Assembly (NCBI GenBank): GCA_026874595.1
Contig: CM049307.1
Span: 18,519,079 to 18,583,078, forward strand
Direction: 5' to 3'
DNA length: 64,000 nucleotides
Source of the DNA: Sipunculus nudus
Taxonomy: Eukaryota; Annelida; Sipuncula; Golfingiida; Sipunculidae
The notes beneath the pieces are model-generated. The model was not told where the DNA came from. It saw only the letters and a list, made by a program, of their open reading frames with translations, and made no database searches. Of this stretch, positions 23,167-36,571 are shown one piece after another. The translations under genes and the position numbers were made by a program. Every line of letters begins with the position of its first letter. The first letter of the stretch is position 1.

Positions 23167-24743
23167 CATAAAGATCTATTTACAAGTTTGAAAAAAGAAT
23201 ATATATTGCATTAGTATAAGCAAAATAAGTTCACCATTAACTGTAAGTACTTGCAAGTGTATTTAAAAAAAGTCCCTGTATTATTTAATATAAAACATAC
23301 AAGACACCTGTTTTGTACTTAAGTCATATCTAGATCTCTATCAACTTTAATCCTCTTTGAAGTCAACCAGCTTGAAGCACAGATTGCACATGATATAAAA
23401 TAACAATAATGCGTCCCATATCAAGAAAAGCTATTCTCAAATTCATATTAGTGAAAAATCACAGCAGAAGCATATATCTTTGTCAGCTAAAGAATTACTT
23501 TATGAGGATAATATATTTTGAGATAAAGAAAATACACAACTTTTTCTTGATTTAATATCATTAAATGTGCAAGTTTCCAGGCGATTCAGAGAAGATATAT
23601 CTGTCTATTGAGGACGGGGGACACACAAGTATACTTTTATTGATCACAAACCACATATATATGTACACAGTGATATATTTATATACACATTTCACTGAAC
23701 TTTTTCAATAAACAATGCTAATGACTGCAAAAAGCTCTGGTAACACCTCTTTTTTGAGCTATAAAATTCTCTTATACTCAAGACAGCTCATGAGTTATTT
23801 ACCAAAACACAATATGACCCTGGACTATAACCTAGAATATCACCTCATAATGGAGCAGAGTATGCATCATAAGACAATATGTGGACTAGATGTGGTAAAA
23901 CTATCTCTATATTTACATAACTAATGATGACACATGTGGGGAATGAGCTCCAGTAAATGTCCCGAAAGAAGTTGCTGGACTTCAACAGCAGTCCGACTGT
24001 AATGTAACTGGTGATTTAGGTTTTTATTTCCTATAAAAATATTGAATCAGTCTTGGAAATCAATATTCCAACAAAGATTACATGGTAAAGGTCACAGCAA
24101 CTGAAGTCAAGGTCATCGTTTCAAGCTTATGTGGGTCAAGGTCTGTATCAAGTGTTTTGCTCTCTCTGTTGACCTAAAAAGTAGGCGAGTTAAAACAGAT
24201 GTGTTCTCCAGTACATAAAAAGTTGCAACATTTCACTAAATTGACCAGATGTAAAAGAAAACACAATAACTTGTCAACATCTCATTTTTAATTTAAGTAA
24301 AATCCCACTAAGAAGAATACCTTAATAAACATCCAAATATTGTTGATATACTGTGGGGTTGTGTTTTTGACAAGCAGTCTTGGCTGGAACACAAATAGTA
24401 AAGTTTTCATGGAAGAATTTTAGTTAATGAAGCAGTTATCAGCAAGGCTGTTACCAAGTCTCCATGCCAACATGGTGTCACACAACACAATAATGCAGCA
24501 AGGTAAGTGTCCTTCAGCTGATATTGGCAATATTACTCAATCATTTAATCAGTTAATTTTATGTGACACTGTTAAGTGAATTCTTTGTCTAAAGCAGCAT
24601 GCAATTAACTGCTTTGCAGTGTGCCAACAGAAACTACAGCACATAGTGTTAAGAGTATCTTTAATCTGTTTACCTAATTCTTGCCATAAATCTTAAGTTC
24701 TGTAAAAAATAAAATGAGGTCACACTAGCCTAGTTTTAATAAA
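23167..24743. other. AT-rich non-coding stretch
   Basis: A GTCAAGGTCATCG / GGGTCAAGGTC segment at 24095-24150 resembles the DR1-bearing repeats. No gene is seen. Confidence 0.4.
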
Positions 24744-26253
24744 AACAAGGGACCCATGGGTCACTGTGCTCAGCTGAAGTTGACCTTTAAGGCAAATTTC
24801 TAAATAATATCAAATGGCGATAAAGTGTAAGAGGAAGAGGTAATAAAGGCCATGGTTGGTTTATATGATTGGTTTGTATTGTTGAGCAAAAAATTGTTGC
24901 AAATAATATTTTGTGACCTGACCATGTGTTTCCTAATGTTGAAACTGAAGCATGTGAGCAGTCTGTGAACAAATGATCTGTACTATTACCATGATCATTA
25001 GTTGGTTTTTTGATTAACTGTTGACATTTCAGTAGTTTACACATTTGTTCAATTGAATCTATTTTTTGTTTAATATATATTTTTAAATGTATATGAATTT
25101 TTTATGTAATGTATACAACTGAAATATAACTAATTAACAACATAAAACAGGGCAAACAAAGCCTGATCTCAAATTCTGCTGAGGTAGGAAAATAATGAAC
25201 AAATGTTTGTATAAAATCCTCATTTTTTTATCACATCAATTTTTTTCAATTTAAATTTATATTTCTATACATTTCCAATATAACATATATATCTGAATAT
25301 AAAAGTTGATTCATAATTCTCAATTGCATCATCATAAATCTCAATCTTGTCTGATAACACCACATCATAGGGTGTGATATGAGAATAACTGTACACCTGT
25401 CACAGCAGGGGATCTCCCCCAGTGACTGTAACAAATCAGAAACCCTGGCATAGCTGACTTCCAGTGACCTGGAGTGGGACCCTGCATCTGTAATCTGTAA
25501 TCAAAGCAAATGACTACAATAGGGCCTCAAGAAAAAATATCAATAACTAGCTTAATTTTCAAGCTTTTATTTTCAAATTTCAGATTTAAACAAATTAAAT
25601 ATTTATGTTTACATGCTTTGAAAATTAAACCAATGGTACTTACAGGAAAAAAACGTACCAAAGTTGGGCAAAATTTATGGTACTGATTTTATTTTTATGC
25701 TAATAACTTAAAAAATTTACAAAATTCAGATCTAATTTTGGGTAAACAATTGAATCTTAATTAAACATAGTAATATACTTGGGAAAATAGACTCTTTAGT
25801 TTCATAATTTTTCATGTTAAGTGAGTAAATATTTTTCCAGATTTTTTACAAAGTCCATTATGTTTGGGCCCATAACTTAAAGAATTTATACTTAACAGAC
25901 TTAATTTCTGGCATGTACATAGGAACTATATAGAGGAATATTTATGGTAAATATGAGAAAAAACAGATGAGTGGTTTTGATATTAGGCAGTCCTGAAGTG
26001 TAAAAATAGGTTTTTAATAAAAAATTGAGGTTTTTCCTAAATTTCTTAAAGGAACAAAGTCGCAAAGACCCAGTTTTCGGCTTGGTAGGAGATCTTGGGG
26101 ACATCTAACATTATGCTGAATTTTGGATTCCTAGGTCTTACGGTTTCAAAACGTGCCACATCTACGGACGGACGGATGGACGTACAGACAGACGGACGAC
26201 GGACAATGGACCACGACTATAGCTCAGATGACTTATAGTCAGCTGAGCTAACA
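24744..26253. repeat. Dispersed repeat family A, possible long copy
   Basis: It opens with AACAAGGGACCCATGGGTCA and GTGCTCAGCTGA and closes with ACTATAGCTCAGATGACTTA then TAGTCAGCTGAGCTAA. The closing part follows GACGGACGGATGG runs. These are the same two ends as at 36572-37322. They may belong to one 1.5-kb copy or to two neighbouring insertions. Confidence 0.5.
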
Positions 26254-26339
26254 AGGGAAAAGTTGATCTGTGGAGCAGATCTAGTTTGTCCCCAGCCTGA
26301 TGTAGGAAAAGCTAGAACAAAAGTTGTTAAAATATGTAT

Positions 26340-26945
26340 GAAACTTGAGATGGGTCAATGTCACACACCAATATTACCTCTGTGGCCTTGAAAACTGCGT
26401 GAAGGTCATCCATATTCCAACTTGACCTATAATTTGGAAACTGAGCCTCAAATTCTTTTTGAGTTATCCATTTTCATACATGAGCTAGCCCTTCAGGTGG
26501 TGCATCAAAGCTGCAAGTTTGATGAGCGCACCTAAGATTCTTCTAGAGTTATTGCATCAACACTAATTTAGCATTATCGCCACTGTGACCTTGAAAAATG
26601 CATCAAGGTCATCCATGTTCTCACTTGACCTAGCCCTTGATAAGGTGCATCAATGCTGCAGATTTGGTGACTGTACATCAAATTATTTTGGAGTTATTGC
26701 ATTAACATCATTTAAGCATAATCGCCACGGTGACCTTGAAAAATACGTCAAGGTCTTCCATGTTCGAACTTGACCTAGCACTTGATAATGTGCATCAATG
26801 CTGTAAGTTTGGTGACTGTACTTCAAAATTCTTTTGAGTTATTGTGTAAAAAAATGTGTGTCGGCAGACAGACAGACAGACGGACGGATGGATGGACAAA
26901 TGAATGCAAGACGGAAGGAAGGCACCTTTGGTGACGGTAGGGGGC
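26340..26945. repeat. Dispersed repeat with GTGACCTTGAAAAA cores
   Basis: Three diverged units of about 140-200 bp each carry a TGACCTTGAAAAATGCATCA / AAGGTCATCC-type inverted pair (near 26385, 26585 and 26728). A GACAGACAGACGGACGGATG run follows and the segment ends near AAGGCACCTTTGGTGACGG. Confidence 0.6.
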
Positions 26946-29051
26946 AAAAAGTCAGTTCAGTGACTTCACCTTGACAATACCAACTTCATGTACTATATAT
27001 GGTGCAACAGCCGAGGTCTAGTCCAGTAGTTATTCCAAAAATCAAATATCTAGTATATGAGCTATTCTTATACACAAACTGGTCACACAGATCTGGACAA
27101 CAGAACAAACTATTGGACAATTATATATGTGTACTCAAAAGATCTGTAACAAATGTTACCTACAAGAGCTGTGAACCTTGATGGATTTAGGCAGTTGGGA
27201 GGGCTATGGTATTCTTCCATAAAGCCAATACAGAATACCTTCATAGATCAATTTGTTGACATTACCCAAGCAGCACAAAAGCATACCGACATACAAAGAT
27301 TGTATACATAACTGATGTGGGTTTGGCTGGATTGTCTGCGTGAAATCTTTGCACGCCAGACAATTTGGGACACGGAAAATGTATGTTATAATGGACTGCA
27401 TACCACATATTGTATAAATCATAATTGATCAAACCCAAGTTCTGGCACACATGGCAGGGCATGCACAGTAAACTATTAATAAAATTACTGAATTATTTAT
27501 CTTGAATTTGTAAGCCCAAGCTGTCAGCTGGTGTGAATGGTTAACCAAACAGTCACCAGTGAGTTACTTTCATGTTCCTAACAAGACAAGTTTACTTTCA
27601 TCTGTTTATGACTTTTGCTGAAGACTTTTTGCTCCATTTCTGATAAAATACTTTAATAATCTGCTACATTTATACAGCACTTCTTAATTTAGCAAATTCT
27701 TAATACCAAAAAGCACCTGACACTGGCTTCAAACATAATTATGATACTGGATACATGTTGATATGTAGATAAAATTTTCCACTGATTTCTGTCTATAAAT
27801 ACTCTTGATGTGTGAACACCAATGTTTTATATAGATGGTTTATCAATACAATTTTGTTGAAAGTTCACCTTGGCAGAAGTTGAAATATTTTATTATATAA
27901 CTTTGCGTGGAACTTTGACTGCATGGTTTAGCCTGGTGGTAGAATTTGGTATTTATAGGCAAGGTGGTCTAGAGAGAATGCTGACTTCACAGATAGTACA
28001 TTATATAGCTCTTTTGTGCAATCTAGCTTAAAACATATGCATATTTATGGAAATATCATAAAGCCATTTTACATAAATTTATATATAAATATATTATATA
28101 CATATATCATGACATCTTGTAAAATCATCAGTTTCAGAGAAGAAATGACAATAGGTTAGAATTTATTTATTACATAATGATAATTAAGAAGACTAAAGTA
28201 ACTAATTTATCCATTTTAAGCCATTTCACAATTAATTTTCTTGAAGAAACTGCAAATGATGATTGAGATATAATAGAGATTATACTGATTAAGAAATTAA
28301 CAATACATTGAATATTCCCATGCAGAGCTCCAGTCATAATCCATAATTGCAACACTGTAACCTTTGTAGCTTCCTTTGTAGGTGTACAATCTACACATGC
28401 CATCATGCCTGCGGGCCTTGTAAACACTGAAATCTCATGAAAGCCTATGATTGAGAGAGTTAGATTCGTGATTGACCAAGTTAGCTCAGCACGCACGGCC
28501 CTTAATGGACGTGCAATCAAAGTACTCGAGGTCTCTGTCCTGCAGGTTCCCAGGCCGCCAGTACTTACATGTATATATTCTGGTCTCTTTCCCAGAGCTC
28601 CCACAGTGTGGGCTGTCTAGAGAGGGTACTACACTACATGTGGTATAAATATAAATACACGCATCCACCTCTACAAATTGTGCAGAATAAACATCAGCAA
28701 GTGTTGCACAATGAATCCAGTAACATAAGCACCCATCCACATGTACAAATAATGTGTACAGAATTAACTAGTATAACATCATGAGAAGCATGTGGACAAG
28801 ATGATATAATTAGTTTTTATAAAACCACACACCAATGCATTCAATCAAACAGAGGCAGAAAACAAGATCTGTCACTTATGTCATTTATTAAAATGACCCA
28901 ATAATCAGATTGGCAGATTCCAAATTAAATGTCAATCATTCCAGGCATTCAAGTAAATAGTCAAAGATTGCATGGGTGAGGATATTAATATGTACAAGTT
29001 AGTTATTATAATGCATTTAAGCTCCTCAAGGGGCACTGCCAGGTGAATTCA
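26946..29051. other. Non-coding stretch, two weak Cys-containing frames
   Basis: Reverse frames at 28740-28486 and 28604-28170 contain several cysteines and a good donor-like GTAAGTAC at 28567-28560, but no domain pattern. I do not call an exon. Confidence 0.35.
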
Positions 29052-29224
29052 ATCACCAACCCTTAGCAAAATGAAAAGTTTGCCGCTGCTTTGCTGCAAC
29101 CGTGCTGCAAAGCAGCAGAAACCAAAATAGGCTGCAAGAAGAGTGTGCAGGAAGGCTGCGGCTAGTTGCATGCTTCCCGCTGCCTGGCAAAGGCTGCAGG
29201 AAAGTGTGCAGCAAATCTGAATTG

Positions 29225-29458
29225 TGTGCTGGAAGGTTGCGGGAGGGTTGCGGCTAGCCGCAGTCCTATAGAGTATTTTAATACTGTGTGCAGGAAGGCT
29301 GCGGGAGGGTTGCGGCTAGCCGCAGCCTCATAGAGTTAACTGGATGCTGTGCGCAGGAAGGCTGCGGGAGGATTGCGGCTAGCCGCAGTCTAATAGAGTT
29401 AACTGGATGCTGTGCGCAGGAAGGCTGCAGGAGGGTTGCGGCTAGCCGCAGTCTTTTA
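29225..29458 (+). repeat. 63-bp minisatellite, 4 units
   Basis: AGGAAGGCTGC recurs at 29292, 29355 and 29418, with a diverged unit start at 29229. Each unit holds the perfect 14-bp palindrome TGCGGCTAGCCGCA. Since 63 is a multiple of three, one frame stays open (29288-29509) as a 21-residue repeat; this is a by-product, not evidence of a protein. Confidence 0.9.
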
Positions 29459-30569
29459 CAGTTTTATTTGCTCTACTATTTCCTGTCTTACCCTGCTGTG
29501 ATTGGCTAAACTGATTTTGGAGGGAAAGGCAGCCATTTTTGCAAAATTAGTAAAAGACAGTGCTTTGTTAGCTCTTCTAAAAATATGAAGATCTGTGCCA
29601 AATAGCTCAAGTAAGAGTAACATTAACAGATCCAGCATGTTCAGAGGACTCATTGGATTAATTAGAACATACAATTAGTTGATGGGAGGAACAAAGAGAG
29701 GGTGTTATGTTACTACCACCAGTAAGTTTGAACTACATATTTGTACCCTAAGGGATGCCTCAGCAAGCATTGATAAAGGGCTGCCCAGCACTGATAAGAT
29801 TGATTTTTCCTCAAGTAATTTTATACACAGAAAGTGTAGTATTAAATTTTATTTTGTGGAAAAGTAAAAACTAAGTCTAAGATTAATGGTGGGATTGAAA
29901 GATGTTTTCAAGCTGGAAGGCAGATATATCAAAGGCAGCATGAAAACAATTCTGTGGTTAACGTGTATATCATGCATTTATTGAACTCCAATGCATTTTG
30001 AGTTTTATTGATTTGAATATGAAACAGTAACTTTAAATAAGGTTTTGTTTTCATCTTCACACAAACTTTAAAATTCTCAGGCTAAGCTTCATTTAAAGTT
30101 GATTTGCTAAATTCTGTTTGACTTATGTCTATAGATGTCACCCTAAGTAAACGGGAAATTCCTAACAATATTGAAGTAACCCAATGTCACTTTGTGGTTC
30201 ATGTTTCCAGTCCTTGGCCTGACAATATACTCACCCAGAACTTTTATTCAGCTATGTAGCTACACAACTTCATGCAGGATTCGTGTGACTGCATGTGTAT
30301 TGTGTACTCTGATTCATATTCATCAAGGTGTAATTTCTAACAAAGCTTCATTAAGTTTGGTTTATATTTAAAAGCCATTATGGATTAAGGTTTAATTGTA
30401 TGTGCAAATTAAATGGAGTTTCATGAGAGCTTGTTCTGTTGAGTACCTGCATTTATATTTGGAGCAGAGACAGTCACTGACTAATGACATGGCATGTCTG
30501 CTTGTTTACAATAACTGAGCCCACGTGCTATTGTTTATACATATCATGGCTGCTATCTAATTGGCCCCT

Positions 30570-31119
30570 GCTGCGGGAAAGTGTGCGAGAAGGCTGCGGG
30601 AAAGTGTGCGAGAAGCTGCAGAAAGTGTGCAAGGCTGCAGGAAGTGTGCGAGAAGGCTGCGGGAAAGTGTGCAAGAAGGCTGCGGGAAAGTGTGTGAGAA
30701 GGCTGTAGGAAAGTGTGCGAGGCTGCGGGAAGTGTGCGAGAAGGCTGCGGGAAAGTGTGCGAGAAGGCTGCAGGAAAAGGGCTGCGGGAACATTGGTTGC
30801 AGCAAGCCTGCAGCAAGGTTGCCGCAAACTAATTTGCATGGCAAATTGTGACCTTGCTGCAAGGTTGCTGCAAAGCTGCGGGAAAGTGTGCTAGAAGCTG
30901 CAGAAAGTGTGCAAGGCTGCAGGAAGTGTGCGAGAAGGCTGCGGGAAAGTGTGCAAGAAGGCTGCGGGAAAGTGTGCGAGAAGGCTGCGGGAAAGTGTGC
31001 GAGAAGGCTGCAGGAAAAGGGCTGCGGGAACATTGGTTGCAGCAAGCCTGCAGCAAGGTTGCCGCAAACTAATTTGCATGGCAAATTGTGACCTTGCTGC
31101 AAGGTTGCTGCAAAGCTGC
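30570..31119 (+). repeat. 23-bp minisatellite plus an exact 240-bp tandem duplication
   Basis: Units such as GGCTGCGGGAAAGTGTGCGA repeat about every 23 bp. The block up to 30879 recurs 240 bp later, identical over at least 30739-30879 versus 30979-31119, so the duplication is recent. Both strands give several open frames (up to 237 codons on the minus strand at 31270-30557) that merely read the unit. Confidence 0.92.
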
Positions 31120-31174
31120 AGCAAGTTTGCAGCAACAGTGCGCGGCAAGCTTGTTTTTTGCTAAGGGAAGTGAT

Positions 31175-31861
31175 AAAATTATAATTATAAACACATAACA
31201 TAATGCTGGGGTAACCAAAAAAGACCACCCAAGCATAATAACACAAAGGCATAGAACTCGAGCACTGCATGTATATGCAGGAAATGTGACAATGTCAAAA
31301 TGGAGCACAAAAAACAAGGGACCCATAGCTCTAAGCTGTTATTTATGATCATAAAATATGATTTGGAAGAAGGTATAGACAAATGTTGGTTTTGTGTGGT
31401 AATATAAGCTGATTTATGAGGATAATGGCGTTTAACTCAAGTAATATAAAGATTTTGATAAAATCCTTGGAGAGGGAAAAGGGATGACGTCATTTATATT
31501 ATTTACATTTGGAGAAGGATCGCTATTGTTCCACAGGTTTTGACTTGGCCTAATAACTTTATCTATATTCCAGCATAAGTATTTGAAAAAAAATGTCCAC
31601 TACAAGTCATGTAAATTATCATGCTTTTTACAAAGGAGTTATCTGTTATTCAATAATTACAGGTTACCTATACCCAAGAGTAGCACTAGCACAAATGATA
31701 TGAGAGTTTAACTATTTATTAAAAATTGATTACAACTATTTGACCAAATATAATTTTAATTAAGAATACTTTTAATACAAATAATAATATAATTGAAATA
31801 AATGATTATTAAAATAATATTATAAATGTATTCATGAGCATTTCATAAATGTTCTATACCA
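31175..31861. other. AT-rich non-coding; truncated family A start at 31314
   Basis: ACAAGGGACCCATAGCTC at 31314 matches the start of family A. No gene is seen. Confidence 0.4.
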
Positions 31862-32400
31862 TACAACAAGTGACCAATGGGTCATGATGCTCAGCTTTTC
31901 ATTCACAAAACAAATTTTATCATCTGAATGCCAAATTTTGTAAGTGGTATCCCCATTCAACTGAAGCTTAGCTCTGAGGATATGGGTAACAGAGACCTAT
32001 TCTAAGGTTTCTTAGGAGATTTTTTTATGGACCTCCCTAGATGTGAAGTTAAAAGATTCTAGGTGCAATGGTTATGATTTGTGCCCTGTTAACAGACAAC
32101 CACATCTTTCAAATTCTCAAAAAATAAGTGTAAAATTTGAAAAAAAAATCCATGTGGCAATAACAGTCTGCAGGAACTGATGAAACACTTCTGGATCAAT
32201 ATGCATGCCAAAAATTATGGTGATCAATGCATTAGTTATTCAGATACTGGAGCTTTTGGAACAAACTTGTAATCATTCTGGGGGGTACTTTCAAGCCCCA
32301 TATCTCATATGATATGGGTAACAGACATTATTTCAGGTTTCCAAGGAGATTTTCATGGACCTATCTTGATGTAAAGTTAGCTGATAGAAAAATAACCTGC
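31862..32400. repeat. Family A repeat, partial copy
   Basis: It starts ACAAGTGACCAATGGGTCAT then GATGCTCAGC, as at 36572. It contains paired AGGTTTC-AAGGAGATTTT blocks near 32003 and 32335 like those near 36860 and 37017. The palindromic end is missing. Confidence 0.5.
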
Positions 32401-35400
32401 ACAAGAGTGTGATAAAATAACTACCTCCAGACAAGTATATAAAGCTGTCCCAAACTAAACCCTATGAATAATCAGTTTAATCGGTATCATAAAACAGATG
32501 TTAAGGCAAATCTAACTTAATATCCCTGAAAATAACCAGTACACAGTATTGCCATGAGGTTCAGTATTTGAAAATCTGGATCTTCCGGTGCTAGATGTAA
32601 GAATAACTGTGATGAGAAAAATCAATAAAGAATGTATGTGAATCAAGCACTTTCTCTGCCAGACTTGTAAGTAAACTGTATTCAAAATAACACATATAGC
32701 AGATTAACTATACATACTGCTTTGTCTGAGCTACGGCTGTCTTCACAGTCAAATGAGTAAACCTCCGCATGTGCAAAGGACCATGTTGTGCAATAAATTT
32801 CAAAATATTAAGTCTGTTAAACAAAACATATCTTACCTAAATAGACTTTCCTTATCATTTATTTAGTCTACAAAACAAGAGGTTCAAATTTTAATTCCCT
32901 ATTTGTTTGATTCCCCATTAAAACAGTTCATTTTTCAGCTACATGTTCAATTGTTAAACTTATATTAAACTTGTTAAAATGATAAAATGATATAACAAAG
33001 CCTCAACCCTGCTTGCACTGCTTCTTTTTGCTTGAAGCATCTGCTAATCAATTTTTATTCTACTCTGTTATATGACACAGGCTTTTTTCCACATGAATTT
33101 CTTTTATTTTTCTTTGCAGGGTGCCAAGTGACAGCAGGTCAGGCTTTTCCCCTTCTTGCTATTTTATTCTAAAGTAATAATATAACACAAGTGTTTCTCC
33201 AACTTGCCATGTTTTTCATGCAGCATGATATAATATGTCAGTGATGTTACAGGCTTTTCCCCAACCGCTTTTTCTTTCTGTATCATGATATATAACATGA
33301 AACAATCACCCTGCCTAAAATGTCTAAATGTTGTTTTATGATTATCCCCCTCAACCAGCCATGGTTTACTCTGCACTGTTATATGTCAGTGCCCCCTGCC
33401 CCTCTCTTCAACAGCTGTTATGTTAATTTGTGATGGCCAAAAGCTATCCTTTGCCTGTTACTAAATGAATATATGATGTTACAGGCATATCCTAAGTCAG
33501 ATCCAGACCAATATTATTTCATTGGGTATTATTATGACTAGTAATCTTCTCAACATGCCAATCATTTAAGCTACTATAAAGATAACTTTGAAAATAATAG
33601 ATGAACAAGTTATTAGAATATCTGATCAGAACACATCACTCTCATGTTTCACTTTGAGAATCAAGATAAAAATTTTAAAACAAATCTAAGAGCTTAATAA
33701 TCAGCAAAAATCTGATAATAAACTGCAACAGGTCCAGAGTGCCCAAATACTAAACTCATAACAATTATTAACCTTTTCCCATTGAATACTGAATGTCTCT
33801 GTTAAAACCATTAGTTTTATCTATCACCATAAAAATCATTTCTAAGAAACACAATTTTCAATCCTTACAACATGTAGTTTTAAATGAGAAAGCTGATTAT
33901 CATGAAATACCATGAATTCCAGACAATCCTAAATGATTACCACTTTCATTCAAGCTCATTCACATGGATTTCTGGTTCTTGTCTTTGTAAAGCCAGTAAC
34001 TTGTCCCTGTTTAATCTAGAAGCTCTTGAAAAAGCTGAGGTCACTGATGAGTTCTATTGTTGCTTGTGAGCGCTTTCAGCAGGATTAATCAATTTACATG
34101 CAGAGCAGTAAATATTTACAAAGTAAGCTGCAATTGTACCAAGCAGAAAACTCCACAGGCCGGGTGAATGTAAAAATTAAAAATGTCTTCCGTTCACTTC
34201 TGGAATGTTTACCAAAGGCGGGATGAATGCTAGAATCATGAATGACTGAATCTTGAAGGTAAAATATAGAAATATTAGTGGTCCCTGAGTGCAGATCCAG
34301 AAAAAATTACTTCCTAAAAGAACACGTCATCCTGGAAGTATGCTTTCTAAGTAACTTCAAGTAAAATAAAAATGGTGTGCAAGTTAAAATAAGTAAGGAA
34401 ATGTATAGAACCAATTTCCTGTGGAATTAAATTATCTAGGCATGACAAAAATTTCTTTTTTTAGCTCAATCAACCTATCAGGAGAAAAATTCTATCTTGG
34501 ACAATGACAGGAAAAGGAATTAGATCATGTACTTGCTCAATCAACCTATCATGTACTTTTGTGGGGATTTTCTATTTCTTATTCTCTATTATTTTTTTTT
34601 ATTTTGTACATTTTTTTACTCTATCTGAAGATATGTCATCTTATTTTTTTAGTCAATGATATATTGCTTGTGGTTTGAACCGTCCCTGGCCAGAATCTTT
34701 GCTTTCTTGTTGTACACCACAAAGCAAGCCACAGTTTTTACTCCTATACCATGAAATCCAGCATTCTTGTTGCTGCTAAAGCAGAAGTCTTGTAAGTCTG
34801 TTTGAACCCACTTTGTAAAGGTTTGCATTCTGTTGTACCCAATAACAAATCCTGTTCTTTTGTTTCATTTAAAAAAAAAAAAGATGTTTTCCAAGTCTGA
34901 AACGGACCTCCACATAGCTTTTTTTGCTGAATGTATCTGGACCATGAGCTGAGCACTGAGGGATATTTTGTATATAACCCCAAAAAACAAGAACTGAGGA
35001 AGGAAAAAGGAATGTCTGGCAGACTTACTTTGGACATGAGAAAAATGGAGTCCTGCAGGACTGCTACTATGACATTGAGTGAATTTTGATAAGATCAAGA
35101 ATGAAAAATAGAAAACATTTTGACTACAAATTGATTTCAATGTTTATTAAATTTGTTAAAAACTTAAAACAAGTCTGTGGCCACTGGTGTGAAAGTAAAT
35201 TTCAAACAAAACAAACACAAAAAGACTTACAAATTATAGCCGAAATAAAAAATAAAACAGATAAAGGAAAGAAGTTCTCAGTCATATATCCTATAAGGCT
35301 ATAAAGGCACCCATAATCCATACTAATTTTCCTTTTGCTTATTCATAAATTAATACACCTGATAAATCATTTGGCTTGCTTTAGTCAGAGAAAGAGCCAG

Positions 35401-36571
35401 GCAAACAATGTTGAGGTACTAGTTGACACTACTAGAGGATTGTTAATAATACAAAAGTATACAGTTGGTCAATTATCAGCTTGTTACTTCGGTCCCTCTC
35501 TGTATTTCAGCTTATCACTCAAGAAACGTTTTATCGGAGTAACTTAATTGTCAAAACAGCAGACAATACTTGTTATTAAAGTCTGCCTGAACAAACATTC
35601 CCAAGAAAACCAACAGTGGCATGGACCTATCCAACAGCAACTGCTAAAACATGCTGAAAACCAGACTTATTTTCTGAGAGACAAATTACTTATTCTTCCT
35701 GTGGAAGGAGATAACCTAACATGCTGTAGCTGGTTTCTTGAAAAATAGCAATCAGTTATCCAAAAGCATATGTCTGTTATCTCAGCTTGAACAAGGGGAG
35801 CTGCACACATTCACAAACATACTGAAGCCTATATAGATATAAATCACAAATTGTTTTTTTTTCTGTTAGGTCTTGCAGACACTTGGGTTTAACAGACTGT
35901 GATCATCTCTTGACCTAAAGTTGGGTAACAGTCTGTTTGGATCGACTAACATTCAGTTTCACACATCAGGATAGTTCCCTAAATGGTAGTAGACAGTTCC
36001 ACATTCTCTCACAATATTCTACATGGAAGATATAAGAAGCAGATTTGCAGAGTGATGGCTTTCTTTATCATTCAAAAATATTAACATCCCTGGTTATATT
36101 ACCTGTTTCTGATTTTCTGTGCCAATGGTAATAGAATGACCAGAAAATGACTGACAAAAATAAAAGAAAAAAAGAGAAGGGAACAAAAGTTATAATTTTG
36201 GTAAAATATTATTTCTTATTTTAGAGGACTAAAATGAAAATTTGAACCACACATGAAGAACAACTCAAAGAGATTTTACTTGATAGCAATTCAGTTCAAT
36301 TTTACAAGGACTTCTATTGTTGGCTTTAACACAAATGAGGTTTTTATAACTTTAGGGATGTCACAGTAAGATTTTACTTTTTCTTCTGTAGTCCATTCAG
36401 TGTGTCGGTTTGTATTATTCAATATTACCACCAGTTCTTTATAAGACTAGGAGATGCAGATCCAAGTAATGCAATTTTTACACAACAGAGGTATTTAATA
36501 AGATCAAATCACGTACCAAAGATATCAGAGACATAACAAGGAAGACACCAATAATTTTGGTAGGATTCATT
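32401..36571. other. Long non-coding stretch
   Basis: Near 33069-33500 an ACAGGCTTTTCCCC motif recurs irregularly four times. At 33090-33120 there is an acceptor-like run CTTTTATTTTTCTTTGCAG on the plus strand, without a convincing exon after it. Reverse frames 34744-35140 show no domain. No gene is supported. Confidence 0.45.

Larger units (their letters stand above)
29052..31174. mobile_element. 2.1-kb element with terminal inverted repeats and internal minisatellites
   Basis: The left end reads ATCACCAACCCTTAGCAAAA then TGAAAAGTTTGCCGC. The reverse complement of the right end reads ATCACTTCCCTTAGCAAAAA then ACAAGCTTGCCGC. This gives inverted ends of about 33 bp with a few differences. Between them are TGCTGCAA/GCAGCAAG-rich arms, a 63-bp minisatellite on the left, a unique 1.1-kb centre (29470-30560) and a 23-bp minisatellite with a 240-bp duplication on the right. 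No transposase frame is present, so it would be non-autonomous. No clear target duplication was found. Confidence 0.6.

Noticed and set aside
28486-28740. Cys-containing reverse frame as an EGF or Ig exon
   Set aside because: Cysteine spacing fits neither fold, and only a donor-like site supports it.
30557-31270. 237-codon reverse frame and overlapping frames
   Set aside because: They read a 23-bp minisatellite on both strands. They have repetitive low-complexity composition and no start context.
34744-35140. Overlapping reverse frames of 91-97 codons
   Set aside because: No domain, AT-driven composition and no splice context.
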